Shown: piece after piece, positions 36,706-44,009 of the stretch
How the letters are laid out: every line of letters begins with the position of its first letter
How positions within the stretch are numbered: position 1 is the stretch's first letter
Notes under the pieces: generated by a model
Seen by the model: the letters and a program-made list of their open reading frames with translations, nothing else
What the model was told of the DNA's origin: nothing
The model's database searches: none
DNA from: Streptomyces sp. R302
GTDB lineage: Bacteria > Actinomycetota > Actinomycetes > Streptomycetales > Streptomycetaceae
Direction of reading: 5' to 3'
Length of the DNA: 64,000 bases
Assembly (NCBI RefSeq): GCF_012927245.1
Contig: NZ_JABBGE010000013.1
Coordinates: 1-64,000, forward strand
Program-made: the position numbers and the translations under genes

Positions 36706-36747
36706 ATGCCCCGGCCCGCGCCGAGTGCGCCTCGCCGTACCGCGTAA
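36706..36747 (+). CDS. 13-codon upstream reading frame (possible leader peptide)
   Basis: ATG at 36706 begins MPRPAPSAPRRTA and stops at TAA 36745-36747. The preceding GGAAAAGGTG at 36692-36701 is a ribosome-binding site at suitable distance. It is rich in Pro and Arg, and sits about 50 nt after the candidate promoter and 170 nt before the first RNHCP gene. Hairpins follow, including CGCCAC-N6-GTGGCG (36823-36840) and AGGCC-N4-GGCCT (36863-36876). This is the layout of a ribosome-mediated attenuator. Translation is inferred, not shown. Confidence 0.45.
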   Translation: MPRPAPSAPRRTA

Positions 36748-36918
36748 CCGTCCGTCGCCTTTCGCCGCTCGTTTCCCCGGGTGGCTGCCGGACGTGTTCT
36801 CCGGTGCTTCGACCTGCCTGTACGCCACCGTTCCGTGGCGACGATCGGGCTGCCTTCCGACGAGGCCTCTCGGCCTGCTCTTGCTGTCTCGACCGACTTC
36901 TCAGCAAGGAGCAACCGG

Positions 36919-37302
36919 GTGTCCAACCACACCTCCCACCCCGCCCACAGCACCCACAGCACCCACAGTCTCAGCACCTTCGCCTGCGCGTGGTGCGGGC
37001 TCACCGTGTCCGCGTACGCCTCCGACGGCGCGCCGCGCAACCACTGCCCGTCCTGTCTGCACTCCCGGCACGTCCTCGACCACGTCGAGGGCGGGTCGAG
37101 CGACTGCGAGGGGCGGATGTCGCCGATCGCCATCGCCGTCCTGCGGACCGGTGACTGGAGGGTGATCCACCGCTGCGTGCGCTGCGACGAGCTCACGTCC
37201 AACCCGGTGTGCGTCGACGACAACCAACTCATCCTCATGCGCATGGCGGTCCGCCCACTGGCCCAACCGCCCTTCCCGCTCGAAGCGTTCGGAACCCTCT
37301 GA
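36919..37302 (+). CDS. RNHCP-domain zinc-ribbon protein 1
   Basis: A 127-residue protein. It has a His-rich N-terminus (HTSHPAHSTHSTHSLS), then the RNHCP domain. Metal-ligand pairs are CAWC (residues 23-26), RNHCPSC (40-46), a single Cys in SDCEGRM, and HRCVRCDEL. The RNHCP family is short, with paired Cys that probably bind zinc, and its function is not established as far as I know. The GTG at 36919 is preferred because AAGGAG lies 7 bp upstream; the frame extends further but without similarity. It is followed after 24 bp by a paralogue and preceded by a leader with an upstream reading frame. Confidence 0.8.
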   Translation: MSNHTSHPAHSTHSTHSLSTFACAWCGLTVSAYASDGAPRNHCPSCLHSRHVLDHVEGGSSDCEGRMSPIAIAVLRTGDWRVIHRCVRCDELTSNPVCVDDNQLILMRMAVRPLAQPPFPLEAFGTL

Positions 37303-37326
37303 GCGCCGGACAGGAAGGACACCGCC

Positions 37327-37746
37327 ATGCCGCGCAACAACCGCGACAACCACGGCCGGCGCCGGCCGCAGCGCTACAAGGACGTCCTGCACACCCGGGG
37401 CGGGCACCGGGCCGACCACTTCCGGTGCGCGTCCTGCCGGCTCGACGTCTCCCTGGTCGCCCCCGGCACCGCGCACCGCAACCACTGCCCCCACTGCCTC
37501 GCCAGCCTGCACGTCGACCGCAGGATCCCCGGCGACCGCGCCGCGGACTGCCACGGCCGGATGGAGCCGCTGGGCATGTCCGCCCGCCCGGACGGCGAGT
37601 GGCTGATCATCCACCAGTGCGCCACCTGCGACGAGCTCAGCGCCAACCGCGTCGCCGGCGACGACAACCCGCTCGCCCTCCTCCGCCTGGCCCTCCGCCC
37701 CCTCACCGACCCCCGAGCCGCCGGCCGCGCCCTGCTCGCCCTGTGA
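37327..37746 (+). CDS. RNHCP-domain zinc-ribbon protein 2
   Basis: A 139-residue paralogue of the preceding protein. The basic N-terminus (MPRNNRDNHGRRRPQRYKD) suggests nucleic-acid or ribosome contact. The RNHCP domain has FRCASCRLD, HRNHCPHCLASLHVD, ADCHGRMEPLG and HQCATCDELSANR. The same Cys pairs are kept in both copies although the flanks differ, so both are probably functional. An AGGA-type site precedes the ATG at 37327. The gene ends at 37746 and a strong hairpin follows at 37771. Confidence 0.85.
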   Translation: MPRNNRDNHGRRRPQRYKDVLHTRGGHRADHFRCASCRLDVSLVAPGTAHRNHCPHCLASLHVDRRIPGDRAADCHGRMEPLGMSARPDGEWLIIHQCATCDELSANRVAGDDNPLALLRLALRPLTDPRAAGRALLAL

Positions 37747-37770
37747 CCCGGAAGGAGTAACCGGGAACGC

Positions 37771-37801
37771 CGCAGCCCCAGGTCGGTGACCTGGGGCTGC
37801 G
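37771..37801. terminator. Terminator between RNHCP operon and att-site tRNA fragment
   Basis: A 14-bp perfect stem CGCAGCCCCAGGTC / GACCTGGGGCTGCG with a GGT loop. It ends the RNHCP operon on the plus strand. In the opposite direction it lies 11 bp beyond the 3' end of the displaced tRNA-Lys fragment, so it was probably also that tRNA's original terminator. Confidence 0.75.
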
Positions 37802-37811
37802 GGTGCTTCGT

Positions 37812-37858
37812 GGTAGGCCGTGTGGGACTCGAACCCACAACCAATGGATTGAAAGTCC
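37812..37858 (-). repeat. Left att site: displaced tRNA-Lys 3' fragment
   Basis: On the minus strand this reads from the anticodon stem (GGACTTTCAATCC) through TGGTTGTGGGTTCGAGTCCC to the acceptor strand. It matches the tRNA-Lys at 43853-43899 except for one base in the anticodon (TTC instead of TTT). The 5' half of a tRNA is missing, so it is not functional. Confidence 0.85.
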
Positions 37859-38034
37859 TGGGCCGGATTCGACCGGGTGGTGCCGAAAAGCGCCACTCCG
37901 TCCGAGGATGCCTGGTCGGGGACAGGGTGAACGGTGCCGCCCGATCCGAACGGAACCGGCCGTGCCGAAACGTCCACTCACGCATCGCTCACGCACGGAC
38001 GGCGCTGCGGCCCACCGTCGATGTCGCTCCCGCG

Positions 38035-38691
38035 TCAGGCGCTCGACAGCATCGTTGCCACCGACTGGAACCAGGCGCCGTACGAGAACGGGTCAGGTGG
38101 GCCGACCTCCATGCCGAGTTCGGCGGCCGCCAAGGCGTAGTCGCCCTCGTCCAGGGGGAGGGCGAGCAGCTCGTGGAGCTCGCCCACGAGCCGGGCCACC
38201 AGCTGGGGGTGGGTCGTGGCGGCGTAGTCGGCGACGGCTGCGTCGTGGTCGGGGAACTCGTCGACGACGTCCTGCGAGAACCAGCCCCCCAGCAGCTGCG
38301 CGGTCTCCGGGAAGCGCGCGTGCCACTCCCAGTGGGTCCGGGGTGACGACGGCTCCGGCACGTCGCCCTCCTCGATGCTGCTCTTCAGGTGGTCGGCCAG
38401 CACCCCCAGCCAAGCGCCGATCGCGGCCTGCGGCATCCCGGTGTCCGGAATCGCGTAGAACTCGCCCAGCTCATGTCGGAGGCGGCCCGGAGGGTTGCGG
38501 CTGTACGCGCGCAGCTGACGTTCCGCCTCCGCGATCGCCGAGGGGCGAGTGTGCCAGGTGTGGCGCAGATAGGCGTCGAGCGCGTCGCTGCGCCGCTCCG
38601 GGGTGTCGTCGGCCGACCGGCCCAGGTACGCCCGCATCACCTGGTCCAGTTCGCCGTAGCGGCGGTCGTGTTCGAGCGGCTTCATGGACAT
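38035..38691 (-). CDS. CdiI-like immunity protein
   Basis: A 218-residue acidic protein. It begins MSMKPLEHDRRYGELDQVM, and the core RFPETAQLLGGWFSQDVVDE and ELHELLALPLDEGDYALA resemble the contact-dependent growth-inhibition immunity family (CdiI_2-like). It lies 13 bp downstream of the RNase A-like toxin module on the same strand, the expected toxin-immunity order. The start at 38691 is chosen from the conserved N-terminus. It should neutralise the neighbouring or a related incoming toxin. Confidence 0.72.
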   Translation of the reverse strand: MSMKPLEHDRRYGELDQVMRAYLGRSADDTPERRSDALDAYLRHTWHTRPSAIAEAERQLRAYSRNPPGRLRHELGEFYAIPDTGMPQAAIGAWLGVLADHLKSSIEEGDVPEPSSPRTHWEWHARFPETAQLLGGWFSQDVVDEFPDHDAAVADYAATTHPQLVARLVGELHELLALPLDEGDYALAAAELGMEVGPPDPFSYGAWFQSVATMLSSA

Positions 38692-38704
38692 GTGCGTACG
38701 GCCC

Positions 38705-39004
38705 CTACAGGTAGAACGGGACGGTCGTGTGGACGACGAAGCCGTGCGGGCTCGCCGGTTCGCGGCTCAGCACCACGCGTGCCGCGCGGACATCGACAGG
38801 ACCGTGCCCGGCCAGCAGATCAGCCGCGAGCTGCACCCGGCCCACGGGCTCCTCGCGGGAGGGCCAGGCGGCCTCGATGGTGAGCCGAGCCCGGGTCCCC
38901 TGGGCGAGCCAGCGGTGGATCGCCTGCTCGTTGGCGGTCACCACCTGCTGGGTGGCCCAGTGGGCGGTCTCCCGGTCGGGGTAGGAGGCGGAGCGGGTGA
39001 GCAC
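38705..39004 (-). CDS. RNase A-like CdiA-CT toxin module, N-terminally truncated
   Basis: A 99-residue protein matching the second half of the bacterial RNase A-like toxin domain. The segment SASYPDRETAHWATQQVV leads into NEQAIHRWL, and the end VVHTTVPFYL is the typical C-terminal strand. The family's first half, with the GGHT..RHVGKT catalytic-His region, is missing, as is any trafficking domain. A GTG start at 39004 with AAAGGAT upstream would allow translation. It may be an orphan toxin cassette captured by recombination, or a non-toxic remnant kept beside its immunity gene. Confidence 0.6.
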   Translation of the reverse strand: MLTRSASYPDRETAHWATQQVVTANEQAIHRWLAQGTRARLTIEAAWPSREEPVGRVQLAADLLAGHGPVDVRAARVVLSREPASPHGFVVHTTVPFYL

Positions 39005-39045
39005 GGGGGCATCCTTTCAAATCGCCCGGTCGGAGGGCGGGGGGC

Positions 39046-39609
39046 TCAGTGGTCGGAGAAGTTCCAGAACATGCCGACCTCGATGTCGGAGACGACGATC
39101 AGGCCGCAGTCCTCCGTGTAGACACTGAGCGGGCTGTACCCCCAGTCCGGCGTTGAGAAGTCGAGGGTGCCGGGGACGCGGCCGGGCCGGTTGACGTTGG
39201 TGTGGAAGGTGACGGCCTCCCCGTACCGCGCGAGGATCGTGCGCGCCATCGCCCGCAGTTCCTCTTCGCTCTCCGTGAAGCGCCTCAGGTTCGACAGGGT
39301 GCAGCGGTCGTCCGTGAGGGCCAGGAGCAGGTTCTCGGCGCTGTCCCGGTCGATCTCCTTGAGGCGCGTGGCGATGTACTCCGGAGGGTGGACGACGAAG
39401 GGGTACGTGGGGAACCCCTCGCGCTCCGGTGCCTGCGCCGCGTCGTCGAGACCGTCCCAGCCCCGGGGGTCCGGGACGGACCGGGCCATCAGGGCGATGA
39501 CGTCGAGGACCCAGTCCTCGTGGCGGCGCGGGCCCGTGGCGTCGTACGGGTACGCGTCCTCGAACAGGTGGCGTACCGCGGCTTCCCAAGAGGCTTGGTC
39601 GACGGACAT
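39046..39609 (-). CDS. Putative immunity protein of upstream RNase A-like toxin
   Basis: A 187-residue acidic protein starting MSVDQASWEAAVRHLFEDAY. It has a mixed alpha/beta profile and no family that I recognise. It lies 26 bp downstream of a CdiA-CT-type toxin gene and upstream of a second toxin/immunity pair, so immunity is the likely role by position. Segments such as LSVYTEDCGLIVVSDIEVGM suggest a beta-sheet core. Its reading frame is intact although the toxin gene is broken. Confidence 0.55.
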   Translation of the reverse strand: MSVDQASWEAAVRHLFEDAYPYDATGPRRHEDWVLDVIALMARSVPDPRGWDGLDDAAQAPEREGFPTYPFVVHPPEYIATRLKEIDRDSAENLLLALTDDRCTLSNLRRFTESEEELRAMARTILARYGEAVTFHTNVNRPGRVPGTLDFSTPDWGYSPLSVYTEDCGLIVVSDIEVGMFWNFSDH

Positions 39610-39635
39610 GGGTGCTGGCCTTTCTCGGCTGGACG

Positions 39636-40447
39636 CTAGGACTTGTAGGGCATCGACGTCATGACGGTGAACGGCGGAGTGCGGCCGCTGTCGTACCGGA
39701 TCCTCGTGTCGATGCCGTTCACGTCGTATCCCTTGGCGTTCAGACCGCCCTGCTTGTACCCGGACAGCGGATCGTTCGGGTCCACCGGCTGCTTGCTCAC
39801 GCTGCGTCCGCTGGTCTCGTTGTGGGGGGCCGTCGCGTAGAACGACTTGACGTCGCCATCCGCCGGCGGCGGCGGTCCCTTGATCCACGCGTCGATCGCG
39901 GCTTTGTTCCGGTTCAGGTTGTACTCGGTCAGTTCCTCGGCCCGCCGGTAGGTGGGGAAGGCGGAGGCACCGCCGATCCCCGGCTTGCCGTACGGCCATG
40001 CCTGTGTCGGACCGTTCGCCTGCTGGTCGCGCAGCCGCTGCGCGAGCTGCTCGTCGGTCTTGCCGACGTGCCTGTCGAGGGTGTGACCGCCCGACGTGTA
40101 CTCGTTGGCGGCGAGGTTCAGGTCGTAGTTGCCCTGGGAGTCGATCTTCAGCCAGGTCTTCGAGTCCTTGAACTCCTCCAGGGCGCGGGCGACGCCAGCC
40201 TCGAACTTGGGGGCGCTCAGGTATGCCTCGTCGAGCTTGTCCTTCAGCGCCTCCATACGGGCGGTCAGACCGCTCAGCCTGCCGGTGTAGGTATCGACGA
40301 TCCGGTTGAGCTTGGCGGTGTCGATGTCCTGTCGACGACCTCGTCCATGGCGCGGATCTACTGTTCCAGATACCGCTGCATCCCATCGAGATCGTCCGCC
40401 AGCTTGGTGAGGCCGTCCTCCGCGACCACCAGATCGGCGTTCCGCAT
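39636..40447 (-). pseudogene. WXG100-like/RNase A polymorphic toxin, interrupted
   Basis: The gene begins MRNADLVVAEDGLTKLADDL, an ESX/WXG100-type N-terminus, but meets an in-frame TAG at 40358-40360. It reads on as IRAMDEVVDR and then shifts frame near 40325 to TAKLNRIVDTYTGRL. The C-terminal toxin domain is intact: SGGHTLDRHVGKTDEQL, SAFPTYRRAEELTEYN and FTVMTSMPY, matching the bacterial RNase A-like CdiA-CT family with its catalytic His region. The nonsense codon plus frameshift (and probably a small deletion) should abolish the full-length product. Confidence 0.7.
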
Positions 40448-40810
40448 CTTGTCCCCCACTCGCCACACCGCTCGGCGCGGGTGCGGCGGCGGTCGAGGCC
40501 GTCGATGTCGAGGGCGAGGTGGCGGTGTTCCTCGGCGGCGTCGAGGTCGCCGAGGCAGGCGAGGATCATGCCGGATTCGTGATTCGTGGGCCCAGCGGCC
40601 AGGGTAGTAGTGAGCGGCCCAGGAGTCGCCGGGCGCGGCGGCCGGCTTGCCGATGGCGGTCTCGGACATGGCGAGGCGCTTGGTGACCATGCGGCGGTCG
40701 TCGTCCTGGGCGGCGGCTGTGTCGAGCCCGGCGACGAGTCCCGGAAGGCGGCCCTCCACCGGGAGATCCGTGAGGAGATCGCGCGGAAGGCCCGACATCG
40801 TCCGCCTCCT
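40448..40810 (-). pseudogene. Fragment of XRE-type regulator C-terminal region
   Basis: Two frames on the minus strand carry pieces of the TPR-like tail common in Streptomyces XRE regulators: AAAQDDDRRMVTKRLAMSE and AIGKPAAAPGDSWAAHYY in one, and MILACLGDLDAAEEHRHLAL in the other. The shift lies near 40570. The DNA-binding half is not present. It is a remnant upstream of the broken toxin gene. Confidence 0.5.
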
Positions 40811-40817
40811 CCACACG

Positions 40818-41033
40818 ATGGAGACCGCCGGCGAACGCCAGCTCCTCTACCTCGCCCGCATCGCCACCTGGGCCTTCGACGACCGCACCGGACCCGAGTT
40901 CAGCGCCGAGGGCCGCGGCGAATACGCGCTGGAGGAGATCCCGCTGACCGCGGAGGGTCTCTCCGGCATCGACCTAAAGCCCGAGGAGATCGCCCACATA
41001 CTGCGGGGGGTTATAAGCGCAGGAAGCCTCTGA
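40818..41033 (+). other. Short reading frame of uncertain status
   Basis: The plus strand reads METAGERQLLYLARIATWAF and continues with an acidic stretch to LRGVISAGSL (71 codons). Composition looks protein-like, but no ribosome-binding site or family is seen, and the frame upstream overlaps the XRE remnant. It may be the end of another broken gene. Confidence 0.25.
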
Positions 41034-41075
41034 GTCGAGTCACCGCTCTGATCCTTGGAGCACGTCAACGCGCTA

Positions 41076-41610
41076 TCAGGGCCGAGTCTGAGACCAGTCG
41101 GCCCTGATGACGCCCCTACGTTCCACTGATCTGATGCCGGAAACCTGTGGCGTAGCAAGCCCCGCGCCTGCGGAGCTCTCGGGCGGCGGACACGGGGCGG
41201 TGGACAGCTCCTCGCCGGGGTGGACCTCCCCGCCGGCGAAGCCGGGCAGATCGACCAGAGGCAACTGAATCCGCTGTTCCAGCGCGTACGTAAAGTCCCA
41301 GACCTGCTCCGCGAAGGCAAGCGCCCGCTCTCGCTGGGACTTCGGCGTGCTACGCAGGCTCCGGAGGTGGGCCATGGAAGCGTCGAGCCGATTAGCCAGC
41401 CTTCCCAGCAGGAAGAACGTAACCGGAACCCCGAGGATCTCCGCAAGCAGGGATCAAATCAGGTCGTGGCCTGGACGCCCCGGTCTCATACTGTCCCACG
41501 GCGGCAGGAGTCACCCCTAGCTGGGCAGCCACGTCCTTCTTCGTCATCTCCGCCAGCCGACGCGCCTGGGTCAGCCGGGTGGGATCGAAGCCGTCGGAGA
41601 CAGCATGCGG
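41076..41610 (-). pseudogene. XRE-family regulator, frameshifted
   Basis: The N-terminal HTH_3 reads FDPTRLTQARRLAEMTKKDV and AAQLGVTPAAVGQYETGASR. Near 41445 the frame shifts by one base, and the continuation GVPVTFFLLGRLANR and ERALAFAEQVWDFTYALEQR lies in another frame. A second shift near 41185 breaks the end. The HTH plus the LVDLPGFAGGEVHPGEE segment suggests the XRE-ImmA/IrrE class typical of integrated elements. No in-frame start codon is clear. It is inactive. Confidence 0.65.
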
Positions 41611-41765
41611 CGTAGTGCCTCGTTCTTCCGTGCCGGGAATGAGGTCTTGCTTAATGGGTCGCTTCGTCTTCGCTGGTCTGGTCCTCGACAGGTTCTGCCT
41701 CGGTATGCACGGGGACGTGCAGAGCCTGGTCCGAGGCGGTACGAGAGGACAGCGGCGAAGCTGGT

Positions 41766-42023
41766 GTGCGCCGTGACCTGGTTTCCACCACCGGCCTCCC
41801 GCCCATCCCCCTGCGGGACCTCCACCACGTCTCGGCCACACTCACCCACAGCGCCGGCTGCGACATCCACACGATCAAGGAGACCCTCCGCCACTCCACG
41901 ATCACCCCGGCCTCGGACACGTGCACGAGCCTCCTCCCGGAGGTCGACCGCGCCGTGGCCGAAGCGGCCGCCGCACTCGTTCCCCGGGCGAGCAGGGTCG
42001 AATTCCTACCCGAGCCCGGCTGA
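41766..42023 (+). pseudogene. Tyrosine recombinase (integrase) C-terminal remnant
   Basis: About 85 residues match the end of a phage-type integrase. In GLPPIPLRDLHHVSATLTHS the usual box II LHDLRHxxAT has its Arg replaced by His. The stretch ETLRHSTIT corresponds to LGHSSI, and SDTCTSLLPEV stands where ADTYTSVLPE carries the catalytic Tyr, here Cys. The N-terminal core-binding domain is gone. It cannot be active and explains why the element is fixed. Confidence 0.78.
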
Positions 42024-42089
42024 GTTCGCCCTTTTCCCTCTGTGTCACCTCCCTCGCGTCCGTTTCGGGGGAACGGCTAACCTCATCCC

Positions 42090-42272
42090 GTGGACGACTG
42101 GTTGAGCCGAATACCGAGCTGGCTCCTCTGGATTGCCAGCTGGTTCTTCGCGACCTCGGTGTGGTGGATCGGCGGCCGGTTCCTGGACGATCCGTGGTCT
42201 TTGACCCGGTGCGCCTTCTATGGCGGCGTACCCGTAGTCGCCATAAGGCTGGGTCAGTACTTGAGGTCGTGA
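42090..42272 (+). CDS. Small membrane protein
   Basis: A 60-residue Trp-rich protein (SRIPSWLLWIASWFF and SVWWIGGRFLDD) with one or two hydrophobic helices. It begins at GTG 42090; the ribosome-binding site is weak. No family is recognised. It lies between the integrase remnant and two other membrane genes in the element. Confidence 0.4.
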   Translation: MDDWLSRIPSWLLWIASWFFATSVWWIGGRFLDDPWSLTRCAFYGGVPVVAIRLGQYLRS

Positions 42273-42522
42273 TCGCCCCGGCCGTGTAATGACGCCAAGC
42301 CCGGGCCGGCACGCATGGCCCGGTCCCGGGCCTTCCCAATCCCTACCGGCCTGCGAATCCACCATCGCGCGCACTGCTCCGGTTCCCTTCCGTGGTACGG
42401 CAAGTACGCTCGCTCGCCGAGTCCGGGGCCCGCTGAATCGACGCAGCCTGGAATGCGGGGTGCCGACACTCTGCCGGGGGACGGCAATTACAAGGATCGA
42501 TCCCTGTGTCAGCCTTGCGTGC

Positions 42523-43053
42523 ATGGGATGGAGCTTCAAACTGCACGGGGGCCTCGCAGCCGGGTTGGGCGCGACGCTTCTCGTGCTTGCCGGACTGACA
42601 TGGCTGCCGGGGACGTTGCCCCTGGCGGAATCGGGATGGCCGGTAGCAGCGATCGCGGTATCGCTCTTCCCGGTCTTCGGCGCTGCCCTCGCACGCCTCA
42701 TGCTGGCGCGAGCAGACCGACGCACCATGTGGCTGGCCTTCCGGTGCTTGCCGGGCAAGGTACAGGTCGCGCTTGGAGCGCTGTTCCTCTCGGGCGTGGT
42801 GCTGACGATCCCGAGCGGGGTGGGTGAGGGGCACTTGCAGGCGGCCGAGACGAAAGACGGCCGATACTTCGCCTTCGACACGACCCCCTATGAACGCGGA
42901 ACGATCGAGGTCTCCCGAAGCCAGTACGTCGTCGTCCTGGAAAGTGATCAGCGCAGCATGTTCACGATCCCAGCCACGCTCTTCGTCGGGGCCGCGTACG
43001 GCGCCCTGACCGCCGGAGAGTTGCGCCGCGCGGACCTCGGGACCTCGACGTGA
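42523..43053 (+). CDS. Hypothetical membrane protein
   Basis: A 176-residue protein with about four hydrophobic segments (GLAAGLGATLLVLAGLTWL, AAIAVSLFPVFGAALARL, VALGALFLSGVVL and TIPATLFVGAAYGALTAG). A hydrophilic loop lies at about residues 105-150. The ATG at 42523 gives an N-terminus MGWSFKLHGG; the longer upstream frame lacks similarity and hydrophobicity. Its stop overlaps the GTG of the next gene (GTGA), so the two are coupled. Function is unknown. Confidence 0.6.
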   Translation: MGWSFKLHGGLAAGLGATLLVLAGLTWLPGTLPLAESGWPVAAIAVSLFPVFGAALARLMLARADRRTMWLAFRCLPGKVQVALGALFLSGVVLTIPSGVGEGHLQAAETKDGRYFAFDTTPYERGTIEVSRSQYVVVLESDQRSMFTIPATLFVGAAYGALTAGELRRADLGTST

Positions 43054-43670
43054 CGGGACGCGAACGGAGCGGGCGGCCGTACGGCCCGGACGGACGAATG
43101 ACAGAGCCGGGAGGGGCTGTGCTCAAAGCGTCTCGCGAGAAGGGGGTGCGGGCAGAGGTGGTCAGGCGGCGGTCTTTCACCTGGTTCCCCATGACAGCGG
43201 CGGTGGTGTTCTACGCGATCGCGATGGCGCTCGCCGCCTTCGAGCAGGATGAGTTCGCGCCGTCCCTGGTCGTCGCCGCCTTCACCCTGTTCTTCTGGCT
43301 GATGGGATGGAACTCTGCCATCCGCTTCACGGCGACGCGTCTCTCCCTCACCAACGTTCTCGTGACCTCGACGGTCGCGTGGAAGGACGTCGCCGGCGTG
43401 ACTGCGGACGACGGGCTGAGCATCCGGTTGAGGGACGGACGGATCCTCCGTTCGATAGCCTTCGGCGGCTCGTTGATCGGGGCGTTCACCAAGTACCCGA
43501 CCCATCAGAGAGCCCGCAGGATCCTGAGCGAGGCACACCGGGACGCCCTCCGCGACGGGAGCGGCGCAGGACCTGTCCGTCTGCACGCGTCCCTGGATTG
43601 GCGCCGCCCGCTCGTCGCCGCCGCGGTCCTCTCCATCCCGCTCCTGGTCATCCGGGCCGTCAGCGGATGA
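43050..43670 (+). CDS. Hypothetical membrane protein with PH-like domain
   Basis: A 206-residue protein. Two adjacent hydrophobic helices (about residues 48-90) are followed by a beta-rich stretch (RFTATRLSLTNVLVTSTVAW, then SIRLRDGRILRSIAF) that looks like the bPH2-type domain found after paired helices. A last hydrophobic segment ends the protein. The GTG at 43050 overlaps the preceding stop. An internal ATG (MTEPGG) 16 codons on is an alternative. Function is unknown; it forms a two-gene unit with the preceding membrane protein at the tRNA-proximal end of the element. Confidence 0.6.
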   Translation: MTGRERSGRPYGPDGRMTEPGGAVLKASREKGVRAEVVRRRSFTWFPMTAAVVFYAIAMALAAFEQDEFAPSLVVAAFTLFFWLMGWNSAIRFTATRLSLTNVLVTSTVAWKDVAGVTADDGLSIRLRDGRILRSIAFGGSLIGAFTKYPTHQRARRILSEAHRDALRDGSGAGPVRLHASLDWRRPLVAAAVLSIPLLVIRAVSG

Positions 43671-43780
43671 CGCCTCTCACGGCCCGCACCCGACGAGGAC
43701 GTCCACGAGGAACACCGGGCCGGACCCGATTCCCACCCACCCGCTCACGCACCGCCCGCGCAAGCACCCCCGAACGACAG

Positions 43781-43814
43781 AGCGCCCCGACCGGAACGAA
43801 CCGGTCGGGGCGCT
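43781..43814. terminator. Terminator between element and tRNA-Lys
   Basis: A 14-bp perfect stem AGCGCCCCGACCGG / CCGGTCGGGGCGCT with an AACGAA loop lies 41 bp beyond the tRNA-Lys 3' end. It probably ends tRNA transcription on the minus strand and may also stop the membrane-gene pair on the plus strand. Confidence 0.7.
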
Positions 43815-43852
43815 CCGCAGCAGGTCGGAGGGTCTTCCCTCCCCCACCACTC

Positions 43853-43899
43853 GGTAGGCCGTGTGGGACTCGAACCCACAACCAATGGATTAAAAGTCC
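43853..43899 (-). repeat. Right att site within tRNA-Lys
   Basis: This is the 3' 45 nt of the intact tRNA-Lys plus two flanking bases, matching 37812-37858 with one mismatch. Identity ends abruptly in the 5' strand of the anticodon stem, as expected for a recombinase crossover site. Confidence 0.85.
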
Positions 43900-43927
43900 A
43901 CTGCTCTGCCAATTGAGCTAACGGCCC
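43855..43927 (-). tRNA. tRNA-Lys (TTT)
   Basis: A 73-nt cloverleaf on the minus strand begins GGGCCGTTAGCTCAATTGG. The anticodon loop is CTTTTAA (TTT). The T-arm GGTTCGAGTCC is standard and the acceptor ends ACGGCCTA. Its 3' half doubles as the element's attachment site. Confidence 0.95.
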
Positions 43928-44009
43928 GTGTGCGAGCACTCCGTGCAGCATAGCCCGACGGGCCCGGGGAACCGATCGGGTATCGGAACCCGCCGCGCCG
44001 GGCGGCGGG

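Larger units (their letters stand above)
37812..43899. mobile_element. Decayed integrated element in tRNA-Lys (att-bounded)
   Basis: A 47-bp direct repeat with a single mismatch bounds this 6.1-kb segment: 37812-37858 and 43853-43899. The right copy is the 3' part of the intact minus-strand tRNA-Lys gene; the left copy is only that 3' part, ending in the anticodon stem. This is the footprint left when a tyrosine-recombinase element inserts into a tRNA 3' end and regenerates the gene. Inside are an integrase remnant, a frameshifted XRE regulator, toxin and immunity genes and small membrane proteins. No replication or transfer genes are recognised, so it is a deletion derivative of an ICE, AICE or prophage. 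Confidence 0.7.

Noticed and set aside
36645..37349. Minus-strand frame opposite the first RNHCP gene
   Set aside because: Shadow of the RNHCP coding strand; the plus strand has promoter, ribosome-binding site and conserved Cys motifs.
37812..37858. A functional tRNA at the left att site
   Set aside because: Only the 3' part from the anticodon stem onward is present; the D-arm and 5' acceptor strand are missing.
40358..40360. TAG in the WXG-like toxin gene as a recoded codon
   Set aside because: A frameshift follows closely and nothing suggests pyrrolysine or suppressor machinery; decay is the simpler explanation.
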